Positions 16,735 to 24,753 of a stretch of DNA of 64,000 nt are shown here, piece after piece. Within the stretch, counting starts at the first letter, position 1. Every line of letters begins with the position of its first letter. The stretch is from Spectribacter acetivorans (GTDB taxonomy: Bacteria > Pseudomonadota > Gammaproteobacteria > Nevskiales > Salinisphaeraceae): positions 186,001-250,000 of the forward strand of contig NZ_JAVRHY010000005.1 in assembly GCF_031846305.1 (NCBI RefSeq), in the 5' to 3' direction. Position numbers and translations under genes: made by a program. The notes beneath the pieces were generated by a model, which saw nothing but the letters and a program-made list of their open reading frames with translations, did no database searches and was not told the DNA's origin.

Positions 16735-17235
16735 ATGAGCGCAGACCACGACCGCACGTTCGTGCGAACCTTCCTCGGCGTGCTTGGCGTGCTGGTGGGC
16801 ATCACGTTTCTGATCATTATTGCCGCGGTCATGATCACCGGCGGGGATGGCGAACTCAGTGACGTCCGCAAGGAACGCATCGCCGAGCGCACCCAGCCCG
16901 ATTTCCAGGTGGTGACCGATGCGGACAACCTGCAACAGGTTGCGGCCAGTCCGGCCTCCGGGAGCGGCGGTGACGGCGGGGGCGAAAGTGCATCGCTCGA
17001 GGATACCTACAAGCAGGTCTGCGCGGCTTGTCACGGCACCGGCATGGCAGGCGCCCCCAAGACCGGTGAAGCCGGCCCCTGGCAGGCGCGGCTGGATGAC
17101 AAGGGGCGGGACACGCTCTATGACCACGCCATCAACGGTTTCAAGGGCATGCCGGCGAAAGGCGGCAAGGCCGATCTGTCCGATGATCGCGTGAAGGAAC
17201 TGGTGGATTACATTCTCGAGGAATCGGGCGTCTAG
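16735..17235 (+). CDS. Membrane-anchored cytochrome c5 family protein
   Basis: A 166-aa monoheme cytochrome. An N-terminal transmembrane helix (about residues 12-34) anchors it, a charged then Gly/Ser-rich linker follows (residues 38-86), and the C-terminal c-type domain carries CAACH (Cys96, Cys99, His100) with a Met ligand probably in the FKGMPAKGG segment, as in cytochrome c5. It would shuttle electrons on the periplasmic face to a terminal oxidase or other acceptor. AGAGG precedes the start. It stands alone between tRNA-Arg and a structured terminator. Confidence 0.88.
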   Translation: MSADHDRTFVRTFLGVLGVLVGITFLIIIAAVMITGGDGELSDVRKERIAERTQPDFQVVTDADNLQQVAASPASGSGGDGGGESASLEDTYKQVCAACHGTGMAGAPKTGEAGPWQARLDDKGRDTLYDHAINGFKGMPAKGGKADLSDDRVKELVDYILEESGV

Positions 17236-17290
17236 GGGGCCGCTGAAACCCCGTTTTTCGGCAGGTCCCGCGTGGTACAAGGACGTACCG

Positions 17291-17323
17291 CCAAAATCAT
17301 GCGCTGGAAGCGCTTGATTTTGG
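17291..17323. repeat. Long intergenic hairpin
   Basis: CCAAAATCA and TGATTTTGG (9-bp arms) enclose GCGCT-gga-AGCGC, giving a nearly perfect 33-nt hairpin between the cytochrome gene and its terminator. It is probably part of a dispersed structured element spanning about 17240-17390. Confidence 0.6.
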
Positions 17324-17355
17324 GAGCAAGCGCAAACCGCGTTTGCGTGCAGCGA

Positions 17356-17388
17356 CGCTGAAACAAGGCCAGGATGGCCTTTTTCAGC
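17356..17388 (+). terminator. Terminator between cytochrome c5 and rep
   Basis: GCTGAAA...AAGGCC / GGCCTT...TTCAGC forms a long stem with a TTTTT tract within its descending arm. It lies between the convergent ends of the cytochrome gene and rep and may work in both directions. Confidence 0.55.
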
Positions 17389-17416
17389 AACGCCCTAGCA
17401 TCGCCGCCCGGGCGCG

Positions 17417-19414
17417 TCACTCGCTGTCGAGCATTGCCCTGAGGCCGGCGAGATGGGCGCGGCCCCGGGCCTGACGGGCCTCCGGGTCGTCGTTGTCGCG
17501 GCGCTTGCCGGGCCAGTCCAGTTCGTCGACGGGCAGTTCTTCGAGGAACCGGCTGGGCTGGCAGTCCACCAGGTCGCGGCCGCGGCGGCGCTGGCGGCAG
17601 TAGCTGAGGGTCAGTGACCGCCGGGCACGGGTGATGCCGACATACATCAGCCGGCGCTCCTCTGCCACGTTGTCTTCGTCCAGGCTGTTCTGGTGCGGCA
17701 GCAGGCCTTCCTCGATGCCGGCCAGGAACACGTGCGGAAACTCCAGGCCCTTGGCGGCATGCAGGGTGGACAGCTGTACCTGGGCGGCGTCCTGGCGGTC
17801 CTCACGCTCCATCAGGTCCATCAGCCCGAGTTTGCCGACCAGTGTTTCCAGACTGGCCGGCTGGCCGCGGTCGTCCTCGCTGTGGCGGCCCAGCCAGGCG
17901 ACGAATTCGTCCACGTTCTCGGCCCGCCGCTCGCCCTGCTGGCGGTTGGCGGCGGTATCCCGCAGCCAGGCCCGGTAGTCGATATCGGCCAACATCTGCC
18001 GTACCAGGCTGTCCGGCGCTTCCGACTCGCTGCGCATCATCAGGTCGGCGGCCCATTCGACGAAATCCCCCAGCCGTCGGGCGCTGCGCTCACCCAGCCG
18101 GCCGCTCAGGCCGATGCCCCGGGCGGCGGCGAACAGCGGCAGCCCGCGCTCACCGGCGTAGCGGCCGAGCTGTTCCAGCGTGGCCGGGCCGATTTCCCGC
18201 CGCGGCAGGTTGACGATGCGCAGGAACGCGGCATCGTCATCCGGGTTGGTAAGCAGCCGTAAATAGGCGATGACGTCTCGGATTTCGCCGCGGTCGAAGA
18301 ACGAGCGCCCGCCGGACACGCGGTAGGCGACGTTGCGTTCGCGCAGGACGCGCTCGAAGGCTCGGGCCTGCTGGTTGCTGCGGTAGAGCACCGCGTAATC
18401 GCCCGGCTGGCCGCCCGTGCGCAGGCGATGCGATACCATTTCACTGACCACGCGGTCGGCCTCGTCGTCACAGGCCAGGATACGCACGCGATCACCCGCC
18501 CCCAGGGCACTCCAGAGGTTCTTGTCATAGACCCGCTCGTTGCCCTGGATCAGCCGGTTGGCCGCGGTGAGGATATGGCCGCAGGAGCGGTAGTTCTGCT
18601 CCAGCTTGATCACCGTCAGATGCGGAAAGTCGCGCGACAGGTCGGCGATGTTGCCCGGCCGCGCGCCCCGCCAGGCGTAGATCGACTGGTCGTCATCCCC
18701 CACCACGGTGAACGCGGCCCGCGGGCCGGTCAGCCGCCGGAACAGCTCGTACTGGGCGCCGTTGGTGTCCTGGTACTCGTCCACCAGCAGATAGCCGAAG
18801 CGGTTCTGCCAGCGTTCCGCCAGCGCCGGGTCTTCGCGGAGCAGCTCGACCGGACGGTAGAGCAGGTCGTCGAAGTCCACCGCATTGTAGGCGCCGAGGT
18901 GTCGCTGGTACTCCGAGTAGGCGCGGGCCAGGCTGGCCTCGCGGTCGTCCTCGGCTTCGGTCACCGCGCGGGTCGGTGAGATCAGCGCCGATTTCCAGCG
19001 GCTGACGGTGATGCGCGCCAGCTTGCGCAACTCCGCATCGCGGCCGAGCAGGTCGGCCAGCAGCTTGTCCGCGTCATCGGCGTCGAAGATGGAAAAGCCG
19101 CGCTTCAGCCCCGCTGCCTCGCGTTCCTCGCGCAGCAGCCGCAGTCCCAGGCTATGGAAGGTGCTGATCTGCAGGCCGCTGGCGCGCTGGCGGCCCACCA
19201 GTTGCCCCACGCGCGCGGCCATCTCCCGCGCCGCCTTGTTGGTGAAGGTGACCGCGGCGATGCGCTCGGCCTGGTAGCCGCTGGCAATCAGGTGCGCGAT
19301 CTTGTGAGTGATCACGCCCGTCTTGCCGGACCCCGCGCCCGCCAGCACCAATAGCGGGCCGTCGAGATGCTCGACGGCGGCGCGCTGTGGTGGATTGAGT
19401 TGAACGCGGCTCAT
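17417..19414 (-). CDS. rep: Rep, ATP-dependent DNA helicase (UvrD/Rep superfamily 1A)
   Basis: A 665-aa 3'-5' helicase. Walker A is AGAGSGKT (about residues 26-33), motif II is VDEYQDTN, motif III GDDDQSIYAWRGA, motif IV EQNYRS, motif V/VI LSTLHAAKGLEFPHV and VGITRARRSLTL. The N-terminus LNPPQRAAVEHLDGPLLV resembles Rep more than UvrD, and the length fits Rep (673 aa). Rep removes proteins ahead of the replication fork. I start at MSRVQLN; a longer frame to 19468 would add 18 non-conserved residues. A small secreted-protein gene lies 34 nt upstream on the same strand. Confidence 0.93.
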   Translation of the reverse strand: MSRVQLNPPQRAAVEHLDGPLLVLAGAGSGKTGVITHKIAHLIASGYQAERIAAVTFTNKAAREMAARVGQLVGRQRASGLQISTFHSLGLRLLREEREAAGLKRGFSIFDADDADKLLADLLGRDAELRKLARITVSRWKSALISPTRAVTEAEDDREASLARAYSEYQRHLGAYNAVDFDDLLYRPVELLREDPALAERWQNRFGYLLVDEYQDTNGAQYELFRRLTGPRAAFTVVGDDDQSIYAWRGARPGNIADLSRDFPHLTVIKLEQNYRSCGHILTAANRLIQGNERVYDKNLWSALGAGDRVRILACDDEADRVVSEMVSHRLRTGGQPGDYAVLYRSNQQARAFERVLRERNVAYRVSGGRSFFDRGEIRDVIAYLRLLTNPDDDAAFLRIVNLPRREIGPATLEQLGRYAGERGLPLFAAARGIGLSGRLGERSARRLGDFVEWAADLMMRSESEAPDSLVRQMLADIDYRAWLRDTAANRQQGERRAENVDEFVAWLGRHSEDDRGQPASLETLVGKLGLMDLMEREDRQDAAQVQLSTLHAAKGLEFPHVFLAGIEEGLLPHQNSLDEDNVAEERRLMYVGITRARRSLTLSYCRQRRRGRDLVDCQPSRFLEELPVDELDWPGKRRDNDDPEARQARGRAHLAGLRAMLDSE

Positions 19415-19448
19415 GGCGGCGCGGAGTCTACCCGCAATGCGGGGGCGA

Positions 19449-19799
19449 TCAGTACCCCCGCTGGGCACGATTCAGGCGCTTGCTCCCATTTGGTGCACTT
19501 TCCGGTGCCGCCGCTTCATCGCGGGGCGCGCTTGAGGGGGCCTCGCCATCATCGGGCGCAATGCTGGCGGCGGAGCCGACGCAGGCGGTGCGGGCATCGG
19601 TCATGGCCTGATCCAGGGCGGCAATATCACCCGTCATTACAGGCTTTTCGTCCCGGGCGCGGGCCACCAGCAGCGTGTTCTGGGCGGCTCGGCTGGCCGA
19701 CTCAATGGCGGCGAGACTTTTCTCGCAGCGATCGGCCGCCGCCGCCAGGTTGGGGGCCGTCAGGCCCAGGGCGAGCAGGGGTATGGCGCAACGCAGCAT
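19449..19799 (-). CDS. Small secreted protein of unknown function
   Basis: A 116-aa protein with a clear signal peptide (hydrophobic residues 4-20, then an AAA-D cleavage region). The mature part has two Cys (near residues 25 and 73) that could form a disulfide, and an Ala/Glu/Pro/Ser-rich low-complexity tail. An AAGGAGT site lies right upstream of the ATG, supporting it as a real gene. I do not recognise a family. It may be co-transcribed with rep. Confidence 0.65.
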   Translation of the reverse strand: MLRCAIPLLALGLTAPNLAAAADRCEKSLAAIESASRAAQNTLLVARARDEKPVMTGDIAALDQAMTDARTACVGSAASIAPDDGEAPSSAPRDEAAAPESAPNGSKRLNRAQRGY

Positions 19800-19867
19800 T
19801 GATAACTCCTTGTTACGTAAAAGTAAATTAAATTTCCAAGGCGGGTGGCAGCGCTCGACACCAGCCT

Positions 19868-19883
19868 TGGCATGAGCGTTGCA
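19868..19883 (+). promoter_or_regulatory. Sigma-54 promoter
   Basis: TGGCAT-N5-TTGCA, with GG and GC separated by exactly 10 nt, matches the sigma-54 consensus TGGCAC-N5-TTGCW in all but one position. It lies about 200 nt upstream of the TIGR02001-type outer membrane protein gene and points toward it. A second sigma-54 promoter precedes glnK in this window. Confidence 0.7.
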
Positions 19884-20083
19884 GGAACCATTCCGGACTC
19901 GAACCGGCCGCCTGGCGATCGGCTCGAGACTGCCCGGCCGGCCAGGCCGTCGTTACGAGGGCGATCTGGCTCGGCACTGCCGGCAAGCATACGGAACACC
20001 CGAACGTGATGTCGGGGGACCGGACGGCAGTCGGAGCTGCCGGTCGGCGTGGAATGATTTCTAACTACGGGAGTACGAGCGCA

Positions 20084-20845
20084 ATGAAGAGTTTCAAGTA
20101 TTTGGCGGTAGCCGGTCTGGTGGGGAGTTCGGCGCTGGTGAGCGCGCCGGCAATGGCTGGCATGTCCGGTAACGCCGGTGTGATGAGTCAGTATCTGTTC
20201 CGTGGACTGGAGCAGAGCGACAGTCCGTCGGTTTATGGTGGCCTCGATTACGCTGCCGATTCCGGATTCTATGTGGGTACCTGGGCGGCGACCGTGGATT
20301 TTGCTGGCACCCCGGACGGTGACGGTGGCACGACCGGCGCCGAAGTCGACTTCTACGCCGGGTTTGCCGGCGGTGATCAGGTTACCTACGACGTCGGAAT
20401 CATCTACTACTGGTATTCGGAAGAAGACGAAGCGACCGGCGATTCCGATCCCACCAACAATACGATCGAGGTCTACGGTGCGCTCGGCTTCGGCCAGTTC
20501 GGCATCTCAGGCTATTACGCCCCCGATACCTATTTTGCCGCGGTCAACCCCGATGGCAGCGATGCGGAGGGTGCGTACGGCGTATACCTGACGTTCAGTC
20601 AGCCCCTTACCGACAAGCTTTCCTTTGATGCGGCGGTCGGTATGCACAAGGGTGAGGGCAACGAGTCCTATGGCGGTGATGACAGCGGCTACATGGAATA
20701 CAACCTTGGCTTGTCCGCCGCGCTGGATAACGGGTTCGGCATGAGCTTCGGGTTGGTGATGACCGACCGGGATACGTTCGGCATGAACGGCAACGACGAT
20801 GATCCGAAGCTGGTGGTTGATGCCAGCTACGGCTTCGACCTCTAG
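20084..20845 (+). CDS. TIGR02001 family outer membrane protein
   Basis: A 253-aa exported protein with a signal peptide ending at APAMA-G. The mature start (about residues 28-46) reads NAGVMSQYLFRGLEQSD, which fits the opening of TIGR02001 (Gcw_chp) proteins: 'S.YLFRG..QS'. Alternating aromatic and small residues and a C-terminal YGFDL support a beta-barrel in the outer membrane. I start at ATG 20084 (GGGAG upstream); a longer frame to 20006 adds non-signal sequence. The upstream sigma-54 promoter and the glnK-amtB genes nearby suggest a role in uptake of a nitrogen compound, which is inference. Confidence 0.82.
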   Translation: MKSFKYLAVAGLVGSSALVSAPAMAGMSGNAGVMSQYLFRGLEQSDSPSVYGGLDYAADSGFYVGTWAATVDFAGTPDGDGGTTGAEVDFYAGFAGGDQVTYDVGIIYYWYSEEDEATGDSDPTNNTIEVYGALGFGQFGISGYYAPDTYFAAVNPDGSDAEGAYGVYLTFSQPLTDKLSFDAAVGMHKGEGNESYGGDDSGYMEYNLGLSAALDNGFGMSFGLVMTDRDTFGMNGNDDDPKLVVDASYGFDL

Positions 20846-20873
20846 ATCCCGATCCATTCGGGTGACCGGGAAA

Positions 20874-20898
20874 GGGCCGCCTTCGGGCGGCCCTTTTT
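20874..20898 (+). terminator. Rho-independent terminator
   Basis: GGGCCGCC-ttcg-GGCGGCCC followed by TTTTT, 28 nt after the stop of the outer membrane protein. A textbook terminator that also separates this gene from the convergent comM. Confidence 0.93.
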
Positions 20899-20916
20899 CG
20901 TGGTTGGTCCGGTGGT

Positions 20917-22428
20917 TTATTGCTGGCGATCGAGCTGCCGCAGGCCCACGGCTTCCGCCACGGCGGACGGTTCGATCTCCGCCTGACCGGCGAGGTCGGC
21001 AATCGAGCGGGCCACCTTGATGATGCGGCCGCGGGCCCGGGCCGATAGCCCCAGCTGATTCATGGCCTGGCCGAGCAACTGTCGGCCGGCATCCGTCAGG
21101 CGGGCGAGATCCCGGAGGCCGGCTTCGTCGAGCGTGGCATTGGGCTGGTCCCGTCCCTGATTGCGCGCGAAGTCTCGTGCAGCCAGTACCCGCTTGCGCA
21201 CGATTGCGCTGCTGTCCGGTTCATCGCCCGGCCGGTCCAGCAGATCGGCTTCGACCCGTGCCACCGACAACTGCATGTCGATGCGATCCAGCAACGGCCC
21301 GGATAGCCGCTGCCGGTAGCGAGCCACCCGGTCGGCGCTGCAATGGCAGCGGCCGGACGGGTCGCCCAGATAACCGCAGGGGCAGGGATTCATCGCCGCG
21401 ACCAGCTGAAAGCGGGCCGGGAAGTCGGCCTGGCGTGCCGCGCGGGAAATGGTGATGCGGCCGGATTCCAGCGGTTCGCGCAGGACTTCCAGTACCCGCC
21501 GGTCGAACTCTGGCAGTTCGTCGAGAAACAGCACGCCCTGGTGGGCGAGGCTGATTTCGCCGGGCCGCGGATTGGAGCCGCCGCCGACCAGCGCCACCGC
21601 CGATGCCGTGTGATGCGGCGCCCGGAATGGCCGGCGCCCCCAGTGCGCGGCCGGGTCGGCGTCGGGCGAGGCGATCGAGGTAATGGCCGCGGCCGCCAGG
21701 GCCTCGGCCTCGGTCATGGGCGGCAGGATGCCGGGCAGCCTTGCCGCCAGCATGGTCTTGCCGCTGCCGGGCGGCCCGCTCATCAGCAGCGAGTGGCCGC
21801 CCACCGCCGCGATTTCCAGCGCCCGTCGGGCCTGGTGCTGGCCCTGGACATCGGCCAGATCCGGCACGTCCGACGACCCTTCCGTCGGCCGGGTCGACGG
21901 GGGCGCTGTCAACGGCGTGTCGCCGGCCAGAGCGGCGACGACATCCGCCAGATGGTCCGCCACGCGGGTGGTGGCCGCGCGGGCCAGCCCCGCCTCGGCG
22001 GCGTTGTCGCCGGGTAGAACCAGCGCCCGTTCCGATTCGGCGGCGGCAATGGCCGCGGGTAGCGCACCCCGAATGGGTCGCAAGGCGCCGGACAGCGACA
22101 GCTCACCAAGAAACTCCCGGTCAGCCAGCACGTCGGTCGGCATCTGGCCCGAGGCCGCGAGGATGCCCAGCGCGATGGCCAGGTCGAAGCGGCCGCCCTC
22201 CTTGGGCAGGTCCGCCGGGGCCAGATTCACCGTCGTTCGGCGCGGCGGAAACTGGTAGCCACTGTTGACGATGGCCGCCCGTACCCGGTCGCGGCTTTCC
22301 TTGACTTCAGTCTCGGGCAGGCCCACCAGCGAAATGCCGGGCAGGCCGCCGGCGATGTCGACTTCCACCCGCACCAGCGGGGCGTGGATGCCGGTGCGGG
22401 CCCGGCTGAAGACCGTCGCCAGCGCCAT
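20917..22428 (-). CDS. comM: ComM/YifB family AAA+ ATPase
   Basis: A 503-aa protein with an N-terminal Lon-protease-like domain (from VFSRARTGIHAPLV through LPGISLVGLPE) and a central Mg-chelatase-type AAA+ module with Walker A GPPGSGKTML and Walker B LFLDELPEF. A conserved Cys-rich segment (NPCPCGYLGDPSGRCHCS) and a C-terminal domain complete it. ComM is a hexameric branch-migration helicase that aids integration of DNA during natural transformation. Length matches E. coli YifB (506 aa). The gene follows ubiK with a gap of 6 nt. Confidence 0.93.
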   Translation of the reverse strand: MALATVFSRARTGIHAPLVRVEVDIAGGLPGISLVGLPETEVKESRDRVRAAIVNSGYQFPPRRTTVNLAPADLPKEGGRFDLAIALGILAASGQMPTDVLADREFLGELSLSGALRPIRGALPAAIAAAESERALVLPGDNAAEAGLARAATTRVADHLADVVAALAGDTPLTAPPSTRPTEGSSDVPDLADVQGQHQARRALEIAAVGGHSLLMSGPPGSGKTMLAARLPGILPPMTEAEALAAAAITSIASPDADPAAHWGRRPFRAPHHTASAVALVGGGSNPRPGEISLAHQGVLFLDELPEFDRRVLEVLREPLESGRITISRAARQADFPARFQLVAAMNPCPCGYLGDPSGRCHCSADRVARYRQRLSGPLLDRIDMQLSVARVEADLLDRPGDEPDSSAIVRKRVLAARDFARNQGRDQPNATLDEAGLRDLARLTDAGRQLLGQAMNQLGLSARARGRIIKVARSIADLAGQAEIEPSAVAEAVGLRQLDRQQ

Positions 22429-22434
22429 GCCGGA

Positions 22435-22683
22435 TCAGCCGCGGCGTTGGGCCTCGAGTTCGGCGACCCGCGTTTCCAGCTCGGTAATGCGTTCGCGCGC
22501 CCGGTTCAGCTGGCTGCGGGCGGCCTCGAATTCCTCGCGACCGACCAGTTCCAGTCGGGGCAGCTGGCTCTGCAGCACGGCGCGCAGGTTCTGTTCGATT
22601 TCGGTGCGAATCGGGCCGAGGGCGGGCGGCATCACGCCGGCCAGGCGTTGGGCGAGTTCTTCCAGGCGGCGGGCGTCGATCAC
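22435..22683 (-). CDS. ubiK: UbiK (YqiC), ubiquinone biosynthesis accessory factor
   Basis: An 82-aa coiled-coil protein of the BMFP family. The C-terminal half is a leucine-rich coiled coil (REEFEAARSQLNRARERI and on), the N-terminal half amphipathic. UbiK assists UbiJ in aerobic ubiquinone synthesis. It is encoded just upstream of comM on the minus strand and divergent from the nitrogen-regulated glnK promoter region. Confidence 0.88.
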   Translation of the reverse strand: MIDARRLEELAQRLAGVMPPALGPIRTEIEQNLRAVLQSQLPRLELVGREEFEAARSQLNRARERITELETRVAELEAQRRG

Positions 22684-22755
22684 GGAACGGTTTCCTGCAT
22701 GGCGGACGTGAATGTTGAGAGTGCCGCAACCCGGCCGTGCGGCAAAACGAATAGA

Positions 22756-22772
22756 CGCACCGTCATGGTGCA
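22756..22772 (+). promoter_or_regulatory. NtrC-binding site
   Basis: GCACC-gtcat-GGTGC, a perfect dyad matching the core of the NtrC consensus (TGCACCA-N5-TGGTGCA), lies about 75 nt upstream of the sigma-54 -24 element of glnK, the usual enhancer position. Confidence 0.75.
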
Positions 22773-22846
22773 GATATGCCGCCTTGGTTTACACCGGGAT
22801 CGGCGATGCAGTTGCAAGTATCTGACAAAGCGTAATTTTCGCAAGT

Positions 22847-22862
22847 TGGCACGCGCAATGCT
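22847..22862 (+). promoter_or_regulatory. Sigma-54 promoter of glnK-amtB
   Basis: TGGCAC-N5-ATGCT with GG-N10-GC spacing, one mismatch to consensus at the -12 element. It is located about 88 nt before the glnK ATG and downstream of the NtrC dyad, giving a classic nitrogen-starvation promoter. Confidence 0.82.
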
Positions 22863-22950
22863 TTAACCGACGACGCAGCCGCAGGCGTGCCGTCAATCAA
22901 TGGGGATTCGGGCGCGGCCGCCGCAATCAGCGTTACAGGAGTCTAATCAG

Positions 22951-23289
22951 ATGAAACTTATTGCAGCTGTGATCAAGCCCTTCAAGCTCGACGAGGTACG
23001 CGAAGCGCTATCCGAAGTCGGCGTGCAGGGCATCACTGTGACCGAGGTCAAGGGCTTTGGTCGCCAGAAGGGCCACACGGAACTCTACCGCGGTGCCGAG
23101 TATGTGGTGGATTTCCTGCCCAAGGTCAAGATCGAGGTCGCCATCGACGATTCCGGCCTGGACGCCGCCCTGGAAGCCATTTCCAAGGCCGCCCATACCG
23201 GCAAGATCGGCGACGGCAAGATCTTCGTGTCCGACCTCGAGCAGGCCGTCCGCATTCGCACCGGTGAGACCGGCGGCGAAGCACTTTAA
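22951..23289 (+). CDS. glnK: P-II nitrogen regulatory protein GlnK
   Basis: A 112-aa trimeric signal protein. The T-loop carries Tyr51 in the RGAEYVVDF segment, the uridylylation site, and the opening MKLIAAVIKPFKLDEV is typical. It binds ATP/ADP and 2-oxoglutarate and blocks AmtB when nitrogen is plentiful. I start at the ATG with ACAGGAG upstream. It lies 27 nt before amtB, under a sigma-54/NtrC promoter. Confidence 0.96.
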   Translation: MKLIAAVIKPFKLDEVREALSEVGVQGITVTEVKGFGRQKGHTELYRGAEYVVDFLPKVKIEVAIDDSGLDAALEAISKAAHTGKIGDGKIFVSDLEQAVRIRTGETGGEAL

Positions 23290-23316
23290 CCAAATCCGTT
23301 TCGAGGGAGACAACAA

Positions 23317-24585
23317 GTGGATATCGAAGTCAGATACGCACTGGATACCTTCTACTTCCTGGTACTGGGCGCCTTCGTGATGTGGATGGCGGCCGGTTTC
23401 ACCATGCTGGAAGCGGGTCTGGTCCGCGCCAAGAACACCACCGAGATCCTGACCAAGAATGTCGGGCTCTACGCGGTGTCCTGCATCATGTTCCTGATCG
23501 TCGGGTACAACCTGATGTATCCGGCCACCACCATCAGCAGCTTCATCCCGGGCCTGGATTTCATCCTGAGCGCGGCGGACAACTCGGCGGAAGCCGTGAC
23601 CGCTGGCGGTGATGACGCCCCCTACTACTCGAGCCTGTCGGACTTCATGTTCCAGGTAGTGTTCGTGGCCACGGCCATGTCCATCGTCTCGGGTGCGGTG
23701 GCCGAGCGCATGAAGCTGTTCGCGTTCCTTGCCTTCGCGGTGGTGCTTACCAGCGTCATCTACCCGGTCCAGGGTTACTGGAACTGGGGTGGCGGCTTCC
23801 TGACCGGCAGCTTCAGCTACTTCGACTACGCCGGTTCCGGCACCGTGCACCTGTGTGGTGCGGTGGCTGCACTTGCAGGCGTGCTGATGCTCGGCCCGCG
23901 CAAGGGCAAGTACCGGCCCGACGGCTCGATCCGCGCCATTCCGGGTGCCAATCTGCCGCTGGCCACGCTCGGCATGTTCATCCTGTGGCTGGGCTGGTTC
24001 GGGTTCAACGGTGGTTCGGAGCTGGCGGTGTCCAGCGTTGATTCCGCCAACAACGTGGCCCGGGTGTTCGTGAACACCAACATGGCCGCCGCGGGTGGCG
24101 TGGTTGCCGCGCTGCTCACCGCCAAGGCGATGTTCGGCAAGGCCGACCTGTCCATGACCCTGAACGGTGCCCTGGCTGGTCTGGTGTCCATTACCGCGTC
24201 GCCGCTGTCGCCGACGCCGCTGATCGCCACCATCATCGGTGTTGTGGGCGGCATCATCGTGGTGTTCTCGATCATTGCCCTCGACAAGGCCCGGATCGAC
24301 GACCCCGTGGGTGCGATCTCGGTGCACGGTACCGCCGGTATCTTCGGCGTGCTCGTGGTGCCCCTGACCAACGGAGACGCGGATTTCGTCTCCCAGATCG
24401 TGGGCATCGTGTCGATCTTCGCCTGGACGTTCATCGCCAGCATGATCGTCTGGGGCATCCTCAAGGCCGTGATCGGTATTCGCGTCACCGAAGAGGAAGA
24501 GGACGAAGGTCTGGATTATTCCGAATGCGGCATGGAAGCCTATCCGGAGTTCACGTCAGGCGGCAGTCAGCGCAGTAGCGCCTGA
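23317..24585 (+). CDS. amtB: Ammonium transporter, copy 1
   Basis: A 422-aa Amt protein with about eleven transmembrane helices and an extended C-terminal tail. The conserved pore histidines are visible in TVHLCGAVAALAGV and ISVHGTAGIFGV, and FILWLGWFGFNGGS is the family signature. It begins at GTG with GAGGGAG upstream. The N-terminus has no cleavable signal peptide, unlike the second copy. It is coupled to glnK and followed by a strong terminator. Confidence 0.94.
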   Translation: MDIEVRYALDTFYFLVLGAFVMWMAAGFTMLEAGLVRAKNTTEILTKNVGLYAVSCIMFLIVGYNLMYPATTISSFIPGLDFILSAADNSAEAVTAGGDDAPYYSSLSDFMFQVVFVATAMSIVSGAVAERMKLFAFLAFAVVLTSVIYPVQGYWNWGGGFLTGSFSYFDYAGSGTVHLCGAVAALAGVLMLGPRKGKYRPDGSIRAIPGANLPLATLGMFILWLGWFGFNGGSELAVSSVDSANNVARVFVNTNMAAAGGVVAALLTAKAMFGKADLSMTLNGALAGLVSITASPLSPTPLIATIIGVVGGIIVVFSIIALDKARIDDPVGAISVHGTAGIFGVLVVPLTNGDADFVSQIVGIVSIFAWTFIASMIVWGILKAVIGIRVTEEEEDEGLDYSECGMEAYPEFTSGGSQRSSA

Positions 24586-24616
24586 ACCGCCCGCCGTCAC
24601 TGAAGACGACGGCAGC

Positions 24617-24647
24617 GCGCCCCGGGGTTTTCCCCGGGGCGCGTTTT
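24617..24647 (+). terminator. Rho-independent terminator after amtB copy 1
   Basis: GCGCCCCGGGG-tttt-CCCCGGGGCGC followed by GTTTT: an 11-bp perfect stem 31 nt after the stop codon. It separates the two ammonium-transport operons. Confidence 0.9.
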
Positions 24648-24753
24648 GTCGTTATAAAGGAGAGACCTGACGGTCATCTCCGAACAAGCAGACGAGCGCA
24701 CCTCGACGTGCGCCGTTGATAACCAATATATCGAAAGAGAGAGAGGAAGCCCG

